Assembly: GCA_964350445.1 (NCBI GenBank)
Contig: CAYGKA010000008.1
Location: forward strand, 1-64,000
DNA: 64,000 nucleotides
Origin: Hwanghaeella sp964350445
Lineage (GTDB): Bacteria > Pseudomonadota > Alphaproteobacteria > UBA8366 > Aestuariispiraceae
Reading direction: 5' to 3'
Part shown: positions 25,304-33,464 of the stretch, in pieces
Layout of the letters: each line of letters begins with the position of its first letter
Numbering within the stretch: the stretch's first letter is position 1
The notes under the pieces: model-generated
Told to the model about the DNA's origin: nothing
Seen by the model: the letters and a program-made list of their open reading frames with translations, nothing else
Database searches by the model: none
Position numbers and translations under genes: made by a program

Positions 25304-26574
25304 GCCCCCGCCAATTCGGTCAGATGATCGGCCGCCTTCTCGGTCCCGATGCGGGCTTGCATATGCGCCGATGTCGCCTTTAGGCGCGCCTGCATTTCAG
25401 GGTCGGTGAGGCAGGTTTCTATCTTTTGCAGCAAGTCTTCATCGCTCCAGTCATAGCGCGGCGAGCGGAAACCGTGTCCGGTTTCCTGAACCCGCATCGC
25501 ATTATCGTGCCCGTCCCAGACATACGGCATGATGATCGCCGGCTTGCCGAAATAAAGGCATTCGGTGAAGGAGTTGTTCCCGCCATGATGGATGACCGCA
25601 TCGACCTGCGGGATGACCGAGGGCTGCGGGAACCACGACGCGATATGGACGTTCGGCGGAAGCTCTGCGTAGGCACCGGCATAATCGCCGACATTCACAA
25701 GGGCCCGGTAGCGGGACCGGCCGATGACCTCGATAATCCGTTTCAGCAGATCCGTGTCGCCCGCGCCCAGAGACCCGAAGGATATATAGAGCAGCGGACC
25801 GTCCTGGTTGGCGGCGAAATCGGGCACCTTGTAAGGTTCCTCTTTCCGCACGCAGCCTTCCAGATACCGGAAGCGGGATGGGTCCAGCGGAACAGTACGG
25901 TCGAACTTCACCGGTTCCGGATACAGCATCAGGTTCAGGAAGGGTGACGCTTCGAAAAACTGACCCAACGGATATGCCGTTTCCCCGCAGGTCGCGAGAA
26001 ACTCGTTGAAGTCATCATGGATCGGTTTGATGACCGTGTTGAACCGGTCACGGAACGCCTTGTGGCATTCTGTGTCTTGGGCGGCACAGCCCGACAGATG
26101 TGGTGGGATGCCCTCATCCTCTATTTCGTTTTCAGAGCACGAAATGATCCGCACCCAGGGCTTGCCGAACTGTTTTATCGCGGGGAACAGAATGACGTTG
26201 TCGACGCAGATGATATCGGGCCGGATCTTGGCGAGCACGCCGGGGAGATCTTTCTGCGCCCATTTGGCGCTGTCTACGATCGCTTCCCAACATTCCTTTA
26301 CGTAGTTGTCTATCTGATCGATCGGCGCCTTGCGGAAGTTCGGAATGTGCCCGTTTATGAAGTCTTCCCAGAACTTCGCCATCAGTTCCGGCGGCATCGG
26401 TTCGGACAGGTTCACGGGGTGCGCCTCGAAACCATAGCCTTGATACACTTCCACGAAACCGGGGTCGGACAGGAACACGGCTTTATGTCCGCGCGCCTCC
26501 ACGGCTTGCGCGATACCGACCGAATTCAAGGCGGGCCCGAAGGCTGCCTCCGGAAAAAAGGCGAAAGTCTTCAT
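25300..26574 (-). CDS. UGT-like (GT1) glycosyltransferase
   Basis: 424 aa GT-B-fold enzyme. The N-terminal acceptor domain opens TFAFFPEAAFGPALNSVGIA. The donor domain includes LLYISFGSLGAGDTDLLKRI, WFPQPSVIPQVDAVIHHGG and the GT1 signature HHGGNNSFTECLYFGKPAI (HHGGNN at residues 329-334), ending near MPYVWDGHDNAMRVQE. Such enzymes transfer a nucleotide-sugar to small molecules such as macrolides, flavonoids or lipids. No natural-product genes surround it, so the acceptor is unknown. It is directly coupled to a cupin gene. Confidence 0.88.
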   Translation of the reverse strand: MKTFAFFPEAAFGPALNSVGIAQAVEARGHKAVFLSDPGFVEVYQGYGFEAHPVNLSEPMPPELMAKFWEDFINGHIPNFRKAPIDQIDNYVKECWEAIVDSAKWAQKDLPGVLAKIRPDIICVDNVILFPAIKQFGKPWVRIISCSENEIEDEGIPPHLSGCAAQDTECHKAFRDRFNTVIKPIHDDFNEFLATCGETAYPLGQFFEASPFLNLMLYPEPVKFDRTVPLDPSRFRYLEGCVRKEEPYKVPDFAANQDGPLLYISFGSLGAGDTDLLKRIIEVIGRSRYRALVNVGDYAGAYAELPPNVHIASWFPQPSVIPQVDAVIHHGGNNSFTECLYFGKPAIIMPYVWDGHDNAMRVQETGHGFRSPRYDWSDEDLLQKIETCLTDPEMQARLKATSAHMQARIGTEKAADHLTELAGA

Positions 26575-26662
26575 CGGATAAAAGCCCCTCCGTCCAACAT
26601 CGATTGTTCATGCTGCGCCCTTAAAAGGCGGGTCGCCTCCAAACAGCCGGAAATCCCGCTCA

Positions 26663-28684
26663 CTAGCCGCTTGCGGCGGACGCGAGCGCGACATTCGGCA
26701 TGATCGTCCTTTCAGCGGGGAAAGCGACGCGAACCGTGGTTCCGGCGCCGGGCTTGCTTTTCACAACGACATCGCCGTCATGGAGCAAGGTCAGCTTTCT
26801 GACGAGAGAAAGGCCTAGGCCGGTTCCTTCATACTCACGCGTCAGCGAATCTTCTCCACGGCTGAACGGCTCGAACAGACGCGGCAAAATTTTCTCGTCG
26901 ATGCCGACGCCGGTATCGATGACTTCCAGAACGACACGGTCGCCGTCCAATACCCACTGCACGGTGATCGACCCGCCGCCCGGCGTGAACTTTACCGAGT
27001 TGGAGAGCAGGTTGATAAGGACCTGCTTCACGCGGCGGCCATCGGCATACAGACGCAAGCCGGCGGGATCGACCCGCGTTTCGATCGTCAAGTTCGCCTT
27101 TGTCGCGCGGCCGCCCACCAGCTTCAGGCAGGTCGCATTGATGCCTTTCAGGTCGAGCTCATATTCCTCAAGCTCCATTGAGCCGGCTTCGATCCTGGCG
27201 ACATCGAGAATATCGTTGATCAGATCCAGCAGATGCTGGCCTGAGGCACAGATGTCCTCGGCATATTCCTGGTAACGGGAATCGCTATGGGCGCCGTACA
27301 CCTCCTGCGACAGGAGTGACCCGAAGCCGATCACCGCGTTGAGCGGTGTCCTCAACTCGTGGCTCATGTTCGCCAGAAATTCGGATTTGGCGCGGTTTGC
27401 GTATTCCGCCTCTTCCTTCGCGCGGCGAAGGCTTTCTTCGGCTTGCTTCAGCTTCGTGACATCGACCGTCGACCCCTTGACGCAGACCACGTCACCGAGG
27501 GCGTTCAACTCCGGTTCGGCATGTTGGTGCAGCCACCGCCTGCCGCCGTCGGGCGTTTCGAAGCGGTGGACCAGATCGAACGCCAACCCCCGGCGCAGAC
27601 AATGGTCCAGCGCGATTTCGACGCTGATCCGGTCCTCTTCATGGACCCGGTCCAGGAACTGCCCGACCGTAATTTCTTGCCCGTCCAAGTCGCCGAACAG
27701 GGTAACGGCGGATTCCTGCCACTCCATGATCGACGTGCCAGGATAGGCGATCCAACTGCCGACGCCCGCCATACGGTGTGCTTCGGAAAGACGCCGCTTG
27801 TTCTCACGCAATTGAACTTCCGCGCGCTTGCGATCTTCAATTTCGGTCAGGATCCCGGCAAACCTTGTCGGCTTGCCGTCATCGCCGACCATGCTCTGCC
27901 CCCTGGCATGGAACCAACGATGTCCATGCCGGGCGGTCAGCAGTCGAAGTTCGGCGTTGTAAGGCTGCGTCGGCGACTCGAAATGAGCCTTCAGTCCGCC
28001 CTGATATTCGTCGCGTTGTTCCTCATGCACCAGATGGAGCAAGAAACGCCGCGCGAGCTTGTCGAAATTCGGCCGATCGAAGCCCAACATCTCGCTGAAC
28101 CGCGGCGAAAAATAAACAGTGTCGTTGACGAGGTCCCAGTCCCAAACGCCAGCCTGACTGACCGCAAGGTCGTAGCGGCGCTGATTGATCTGCAGCCGCT
28201 GTTGAGCGCGCATGCGGACATATTCCGCACCGACACGCTGACTGACCAAGCGGAAGAAGGCCGCGTCATCTGGCGAGTCCTGCGCCGTGCTGCTGCTCCA
28301 AGCAAACACATGCCCCAGGGGTTTGGCGTTTTCATCAAAAAACACCTCGCCGCGGAAACTGCACGCGCCCGCCTCATGCACCATCTCGCAATCCGGATAG
28401 GTTTCGGCCAAACCGTCGGGAACAAACCCGTAGGAATCGTCAGGGGAGCGCCGATAAAGGTCCGCGCAGGGCGTTCCGGCCAATGCATATGATTTCGGAA
28501 GTTCGCGGCCGCTCGCACTGAACTGGGCCAACAGGACAATGTCGGACCCGTCCTTGCTCAAGAGCCCAATACCGACAAGCTCGCAATCGAATCCGATACA
28601 CACGGCTTGAGCCGCTGTCGTAAAGAAATCGGTTCCCGAATGGGAACCGGCCAATAGGGCCAGTGCTTGTTCCCTATTACCCAT
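26663..28684 (-). CDS. Soluble GAF/PAS sensor histidine kinase
   Basis: 673 aa with no transmembrane segment. Residues ~15-155 look like a GAF-type domain (FDCELVGIGLLSKDGSDIV and several Cys), ~165-290 a PAS domain ending in the PAC-like GILTEIEDRKRAE, and ~300-415 a second PAS-like domain ending CVKGSTVDVTKLKQAE. The H-box MSHELRTPLNAVIGF has its His near residue 442; the ATPase domain has KQVLINLLSNSVKFTPGGG, DTGVGID and GTGLGLSLV. No receiver domain and no response regulator gene is adjacent. It is likely cytoplasmic and could read a redox or ligand signal, given the Cys residues at about 29, 34, 73, 99 and 108. Confidence 0.9.
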   Translation of the reverse strand: MGNREQALALLAGSHSGTDFFTTAAQAVCIGFDCELVGIGLLSKDGSDIVLLAQFSASGRELPKSYALAGTPCADLYRRSPDDSYGFVPDGLAETYPDCEMVHEAGACSFRGEVFFDENAKPLGHVFAWSSSTAQDSPDDAAFFRLVSQRVGAEYVRMRAQQRLQINQRRYDLAVSQAGVWDWDLVNDTVYFSPRFSEMLGFDRPNFDKLARRFLLHLVHEEQRDEYQGGLKAHFESPTQPYNAELRLLTARHGHRWFHARGQSMVGDDGKPTRFAGILTEIEDRKRAEVQLRENKRRLSEAHRMAGVGSWIAYPGTSIMEWQESAVTLFGDLDGQEITVGQFLDRVHEEDRISVEIALDHCLRRGLAFDLVHRFETPDGGRRWLHQHAEPELNALGDVVCVKGSTVDVTKLKQAEESLRRAKEEAEYANRAKSEFLANMSHELRTPLNAVIGFGSLLSQEVYGAHSDSRYQEYAEDICASGQHLLDLINDILDVARIEAGSMELEEYELDLKGINATCLKLVGGRATKANLTIETRVDPAGLRLYADGRRVKQVLINLLSNSVKFTPGGGSITVQWVLDGDRVVLEVIDTGVGIDEKILPRLFEPFSRGEDSLTREYEGTGLGLSLVRKLTLLHDGDVVVKSKPGAGTTVRVAFPAERTIMPNVALASAASG

Positions 28685-28961
28685 ACGTCAAACTGCCCCA
28701 ACAGTCAGAGACTGTTCCCCAATATACCGACAAACGCCTAACGAAGCTTTCTTGCATGCTTTCTTCTAAGAGACGCTTGCATCGGCCACCCGATCCAACT
28801 TGGATACGGGAACTGTGCCAAGAGCGTCATTCGGAACATAGCCCCCCGTATCGCCATTCCGAACGCACGACACGATACACTAAACTTCGGCCGGAACGAT
28901 AGGGCCGTATGCGCAAAACACCAAGATAATAATGACCAAATAACAGTCGGATCTGATCACA

Positions 28962-29651
28962 ATGGCTCCCAAAGCAGACAAGTCGCACACTGGTATACCG
29001 CCTTTGAACGCCCTGTTATGCCCAGTAACAAGATTCCAGCAGAACTGTACTTTACTTTGGTGCACGAAGACCAAACGCGCTGCGTTCGTCGATCCGGGCG
29101 GCGAGGTCGATCGATTATTGGCCCTTGTCGAAGAACAGGGAGTCACGTTGGAGAAGATATTGATCACCCATGGCCATATCGACCATGCGGGCGGGGCGGC
29201 CGAATTGTCCGAGCGGGCCGGCATACCGATCGAGGGGCCGCATCCAGATGACGCTTTCTGGATCGATGCGATCGAAAAAGACGGGCCGCAATGGGGCCTG
29301 CCTGATGCACGGTGCTTTGCCCCCGAACGCTGGCTTGCGGACGGAGACACCGTCACCGTCGGCGAACTGACTTTCGATGTCTATCACTGCCCTGGCCACA
29401 CCCCCGGTCACGTGGTGTTCCACAATGCGGCGGTTTCGCTCGCCTCTGTCGGCGATGTCCTGTTTCAGGGATCCATCGGTCGCACGGACTTTCCGCGCGG
29501 CGACCATGCCACCCTGATCAAATCGATCACAACAAAACTCTGGCCATTGGGAAATGACGTCACATTCATTCCCGGGCACGGCCCAGCCGGTACCTTCGGG
29601 CAGGAACGGCAAAGCAATCCGTTCGTCGGCGACAGCGTCCTGGCACGGTGA
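28962..29651 (+). CDS. Metallo-beta-lactamase-fold hydrolase, glyoxalase II-like
   Basis: 229 aa. The dinuclear metal site is seen in LITHGHIDHAGGAAE (HxHxDH), CPGHTPGH and the conserved GDVLFQGSIGRTDFP, with the last His in IPGHGPAGT. The group resembles YcbL-type glyoxalase II proteins that hydrolyse glutathione thioesters, but the substrate is not certain. The start ATG 28962 lacks a clear ribosome binding site. It converges with the cytochrome gene; a hairpin separates them. Confidence 0.85.
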   Translation: MAPKADKSHTGIPPLNALLCPVTRFQQNCTLLWCTKTKRAAFVDPGGEVDRLLALVEEQGVTLEKILITHGHIDHAGGAAELSERAGIPIEGPHPDDAFWIDAIEKDGPQWGLPDARCFAPERWLADGDTVTVGELTFDVYHCPGHTPGHVVFHNAAVSLASVGDVLFQGSIGRTDFPRGDHATLIKSITTKLWPLGNDVTFIPGHGPAGTFGQERQSNPFVGDSVLAR

Positions 29652-29662
29652 CCGAAAGGAAA

Positions 29663-29686
29663 CCGGGCGCCCTCAAGGGCACCCGG
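29663..29686 (-). terminator. Probable terminator of the cytochrome c gene
   Basis: CCGGG-C-GCCC pairs with GGGC-A-CCCGG around a TCAA loop (one internal mismatch). On the minus strand the stem is followed by TTTCCTTT, so it fits the end of the cytochrome c transcript; on the plus strand no T-run follows. Confidence 0.55.
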
Positions 29687-29720
29687 CGTCTCACCCCCTA
29701 CCGACAGTCCGGCGTGGTGA

Positions 29721-30110
29721 TTACTGAACGGTTTTGAGGTAGGCGATCACATCGGCGCGCTGTTCAGGTTTTCGTAGCCCCGGGAACGCCATTTTCGTGC
29801 CTTTGACCAGGTCCTTCGGCTTCTCCAGGAAGGTATCCAAGGTTGCCTCGTCCCAGGTCTTGCCGGCGCCGAATTCCTGCATCCCCTTGGAATACTTTGT
29901 ATAGCCGTCCGCAGTGGCGACCGCGCGCCCGACGATACCGTGCAAGGACGGCCCGACACCGTGTTTGCCGGCTTCCATCTTGTGGCAGGCCCGGCATTTC
30001 GCGAAGACCTTCTTCCCGGCCGCCGCATCTCCATCCGCCATAGCGGGGGCGCCAGCGCCGAGAACCATCAGCGCGCCGAGACCGGCAAAAACCGCATTCC
30101 TTACTTTCAT
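29721..30110 (-). CDS. Class I cytochrome c
   Basis: 129 aa. A signal peptide (NAVFAGLGALMVLGAGAPAMA) directs export. Haem attachment is CRACH at residues 39-43, and the distal Met ligand is in KGTKMAFPGL near residue 102. The size and the Met motif are those of cytochrome c2/c550 type soluble electron carriers. ATG 30110 was chosen to place the signal at the N-terminus; GGAAGG-like bases lie just upstream. It is a single-gene unit with a hairpin downstream. Confidence 0.92.
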   Translation of the reverse strand: MKVRNAVFAGLGALMVLGAGAPAMADGDAAAGKKVFAKCRACHKMEAGKHGVGPSLHGIVGRAVATADGYTKYSKGMQEFGAGKTWDEATLDTFLEKPKDLVKGTKMAFPGLRKPEQRADVIAYLKTVQ

Positions 30111-30498
30111 GATACCTTCCTTATTGTTTCCTACCCGGTTCATAAAACTTCCGACGCGAATTTAGCGCGCTGACATCCTGATTAACAGGCCTGTGCCTGC
30201 GACCAAATACCTACCTTAGTGCACTTGGGCCGTGGCACCGGGTGTTCCTCTGAAGGGACGGACGTCGGGTTCAGCCAAGCAACCGTGTCCCGGAAGTCAA
30301 TTCGGAAACGCCCTATACCAAGAGCGTCACCGAGTTCCGGGTTCTGTTGTTTGGGAAGGCCGCTTTCCTGCTCGACTTGATCCGTACATCGATATCTCGG
30401 CTGGCCAGCACGGGTCGCTTGGAAACCGCAAATCATATCAAATCAAGAGGCCGTCAGGAGTTCGTTGCATGCCGAAATACAAGGTACCTACGAGGTGC
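30111..30498. other. Non-coding stretch between cytochrome c and adenylate cyclase genes
   Basis: About 390 bp with only short overlapping frames on both strands and no recognisable domain, tRNA or repeat. A 10-bp palindrome ACAGGCCTGT lies at 30185-30194. The cytochrome c promoter is expected near its left end, but I see no convincing hexamer pair. Confidence 0.6.
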
Positions 30499-32304
30499 CT
30501 ATTTTTGGTCCAACATCCAGACACCGTCCCAATCCGCAGGCGGCGGATTTTCGTGGAGGTGCCGCACTCTCTCCAAGAACATCATCGACACGCCGTCATC
30601 CGGCCATATCGAGAGGCAGCGCTGAAATGCAGACTCCGCCGACCCGAAGTCTCGGTCCCGATATGATGAAAGCCCCTGTTCGAATACATCGACGACCGAC
30701 AGCATTTTCGACCGCTTTTCCGGCTGGGTCTCCAGCAAGGCAAGTGTCGTCAAAGGCTGAAAAATTCGGACCGGTGTTTTCCGGCCCTTCACCCGCAGCG
30801 AGTCGATTTCACGGAACAGGACGCCTTCCGTTCGGCGCCAGGTTTCTTCGTCGACCAGGAAGTGCAAGTCATAGGTCTTGCAGGCACCCTCAAGGCGGGA
30901 GGCCAGATTCACGATATCGCCCATCACCGTGTAGTTGCTGTGCGCGCGGGAGCCGACCGTGCCCACTACCGCCGGACCTGTGGCGATACCGATCCGCATT
31001 TCAATTTCCAGAGTGTCCAGCCGCACGCCGAGTATTTCGGGAACCTTCTCCCGGAACTCATGGATCAGTCTGCGCTGCATCAGACCGGCTTGAACCGCAT
31101 TCGTCGCCTGAACAGGTTCCGCCACGAAGGGCGCGCCCCAATAGGCCATGATCGCATCGCCGATGAACTTGTCGATGACGCCTTCTCCCTGGCGGATCGG
31201 CTCGGACATGGTTGAGAAGTACTCGTTGAGCAACCGCACCAGCACGTCCGGCGTCAGCATTTCCGACAAGCTGGTGAACCCCGCGATATCGGAGAAGAAG
31301 ACGGTCATGATCCGGCGATCGCCACCCGGCCGGGTCATCGCGGGATTGCCGATCAACCCCTGAACGACCCGGGCATCGACATATTTGCCGAAAGTTTCAG
31401 TGATCCGGTTCTTGGCCCGCAACCCTGCGACCATTTCATTGAAACCGGTGACCAGCCAAGCCAACTCGTCCCGCGTGCTGGCCTTCACCTCAATGTCCAG
31501 ATTTCCTGTTTGCACGTCGTGCATGCCGTCCACCAGTTCGTGAACGGGCCGAACGATGTGACGGGAAATGACCCAAGCCAACAACAGGCCGAGTGCCGCC
31601 GCCGCGGTGGTGAGAATTCCGATCAACCAATTCAGGACGTATTGAAGCCTGAGCACCTTTTGCAGCGACTCGGTCACATAGGTTTGAATTTCGGCACGAA
31701 TAAGTTCCAGCGTGTAGTATATTTCCCGCTCTTCACGAACGAGAATATCGTTGTAGACCCGCGCCAGTTTCATATCGCCCTGACGCAAGCTCTCCGTCAT
31801 CTTGTCCAGGGCATCATGATAAGCCTCATGATTGCGGCCGACGGCGTCCAATCGTGCGGAAATGCCGGACACGACAACTCTGGACGCGCTGTCCAGAACG
31901 TTCTCCACATGATCGTCCAGCAGCGAACGGACATGGACGATTTCATCCACTATTTCAGCATGCAGGGCCACCGTCTCGCGCGCCACGGTCTCGGCCATTC
32001 CTGGGTCTACGCTGTTTTCTATGATGTCCAGGCGAAGACGCTCGACCAGGATTTCCGCTTCCAACACAGCCGTTTCGATGTCGGCGATGTCATTGGCCAA
32101 GGGCTGGAAAACAAGCGCTTCGACCTGCAACTCGTGCCGCACCTGCCCGATCATCACGATGGAGGCCGCGGATACCAAAATCATCAAAACAACAAGAACC
32201 AACGATCCACCGAAAATCTTCAAACCCAACGAGATACCGGGAACGCGTGTCGGCCGCGTCCACGGCTTTTCGGCTTCAGTCGGTATGCTCTGTAATTCGG
32301 CCAC
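30499..32304 (-). CDS. Membrane-bound class III adenylate/guanylate cyclase
   Basis: 601 aa. Transmembrane segment 1 is ~27-52 (FGGSLVLVVLMILVSAASIV), a helical periplasmic sensor follows, transmembrane segment 2 is ~222-245, then a HAMP linker (RPVHELVDGMHDVQTGNLDI). The catalytic domain starts near residue 330: metal-binding Asp residues in FFSDIAGFTSL and KFIGDAIMAYWG, then RIGIATGPAVVGTVGS and YTVMGDIVNLASRLE. The Lys in DKFIGDA and Asp in TVMGD suit ATP as substrate, so cAMP is the likely product. The GTG at 32304 has AAGGGGA upstream; an in-frame TTG at 32343 is the alternative. A C-terminal ~90-residue helical tail resembles a TPR. Confidence 0.88.
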   Translation of the reverse strand: MAELQSIPTEAEKPWTRPTRVPGISLGLKIFGGSLVLVVLMILVSAASIVMIGQVRHELQVEALVFQPLANDIADIETAVLEAEILVERLRLDIIENSVDPGMAETVARETVALHAEIVDEIVHVRSLLDDHVENVLDSASRVVVSGISARLDAVGRNHEAYHDALDKMTESLRQGDMKLARVYNDILVREEREIYYTLELIRAEIQTYVTESLQKVLRLQYVLNWLIGILTTAAAALGLLLAWVISRHIVRPVHELVDGMHDVQTGNLDIEVKASTRDELAWLVTGFNEMVAGLRAKNRITETFGKYVDARVVQGLIGNPAMTRPGGDRRIMTVFFSDIAGFTSLSEMLTPDVLVRLLNEYFSTMSEPIRQGEGVIDKFIGDAIMAYWGAPFVAEPVQATNAVQAGLMQRRLIHEFREKVPEILGVRLDTLEIEMRIGIATGPAVVGTVGSRAHSNYTVMGDIVNLASRLEGACKTYDLHFLVDEETWRRTEGVLFREIDSLRVKGRKTPVRIFQPLTTLALLETQPEKRSKMLSVVDVFEQGLSSYRDRDFGSAESAFQRCLSIWPDDGVSMMFLERVRHLHENPPPADWDGVWMLDQK

Positions 32305-32392
32305 GCTGCCCCGATCCCCTTCGGCAAATGCTGGAAGGGCCAAACATCCGCCCCGTTATGTTAGCTAACCTCAAACGGTCCACCCATGGCGG

Positions 32393-33370
32393 TCAGTGCA
32401 GCCGGGGCGACTTCAGGAAATCGTTCCGGTCGGCCGACGGGACGTTGATCTGGACGCGTTGACCGTCGCGAACAAGGGTCAACGGCACCGTTACCCCCGC
32501 ATCGCCCAGCGACCAAATCGTGCGGAACATATCCGCCAGATCCCCGACGGGAGAGCCTGCAACTTCCAAAACGACGTCTCCGGTTTCAACGCCCGCTTTT
32601 TCCGCGGGCCCGTTCGGCGCCACGCCCGCGACGATCAGATGGTTTTCGGCTTCGGCCGTGTAGAAACCCAGCCAGGGTCGCGACTGAATGCCGATCCGGC
32701 CATGGTTCGCAATTTCCTCCAGCAAGGGTTTGGCCAAATCGATTGGCACGACCATGTTCCCTTCGGACGGCATGCCATGCCCGCGCGCATCGCCGACATA
32801 GAGGGACCCAATGCCGACAAGTTCCCCCGCGGTGTTCAATAGAGCGGCACCGCCCCAGAAGGGATGCGCCGGCGTCGTGAACATCGCTTCGTCCAGAACA
32901 TATTCCCAATAGCCGGCGAATTCCCGCTTTGAGACGACCTGCGCCGCCAAGGCGTGCTCGACGCCGCCGGCGCTGGCAAGAACGACCCGGTCGCCGACAT
33001 GGACCGACGACGAATTTCCGACCGGCAAGGGAACATAGGGCAAGTGACCGAGCGCCTGGACAAGGCCAAATCCGGTGGTGAAATCATAGGCAATGGCATG
33101 CCCTTCAACCGCGGCACCGTCCCGTCCGATGATCCACAGGGTCTGTGCCTCGGCAACAAGATAACCGATCGTCAGCAACAGTCCCTTGGCGTTGATCAGT
33201 ACGGCCGTTCCGGCCCGCTCTGTTCCCAACGCGTGCGCCGTGAACCCATCTTCCGGCACTTCCGAGCGCAGGGTGAACAGGGACGTCAACGCCGCATTCA
33301 AATCATAGTCCAAGTTTTCCGGACGGGGTTGGTTATCCTCTGCGATCGCCCATTCTTGCTCTTCAGCCAT
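32393..33370 (-). CDS. HtrA/DegP-like protein with inactive protease domain plus PDZ
   Basis: 325 aa. Residues ~25-205 have the trypsin-like S1C layout and ~225-315 a PDZ domain (AGVAPNGPAEKAGVETGDVV). All three catalytic positions are changed: the His site reads LLTIGYLV (Tyr ~70 in place of His), the Asp site reads TTGFGLVQ (Gly ~100), and the GNSGG site reads PFWGGAALLN (Trp ~162). There is no signal peptide or membrane anchor, so it may be cytoplasmic. It is likely a pseudoprotease acting as a binding scaffold. ATG 33370 was chosen. It lies between the cyclase and MttB-family genes on the same strand. Confidence 0.8.
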   Translation of the reverse strand: MAEEQEWAIAEDNQPRPENLDYDLNAALTSLFTLRSEVPEDGFTAHALGTERAGTAVLINAKGLLLTIGYLVAEAQTLWIIGRDGAAVEGHAIAYDFTTGFGLVQALGHLPYVPLPVGNSSSVHVGDRVVLASAGGVEHALAAQVVSKREFAGYWEYVLDEAMFTTPAHPFWGGAALLNTAGELVGIGSLYVGDARGHGMPSEGNMVVPIDLAKPLLEEIANHGRIGIQSRPWLGFYTAEAENHLIVAGVAPNGPAEKAGVETGDVVLEVAGSPVGDLADMFRTIWSLGDAGVTVPLTLVRDGQRVQINVPSADRNDFLKSPRLH

Positions 33371-33464
33371 ACTTACGTGCCTTTCCCGGACCTCGCGGGT
33401 CCGATTCAATCGTCATTCTGGCACGACCGACGCCCAAAGCGCCATGGCAGAAAGGTCAAATGCG

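Noticed and set aside
30182..30499. Short frames between cytochrome c and cyclase genes as transposase remnants
   Set aside because: None of the peptides shows a transposase motif, and no terminal repeats or target duplications are present.
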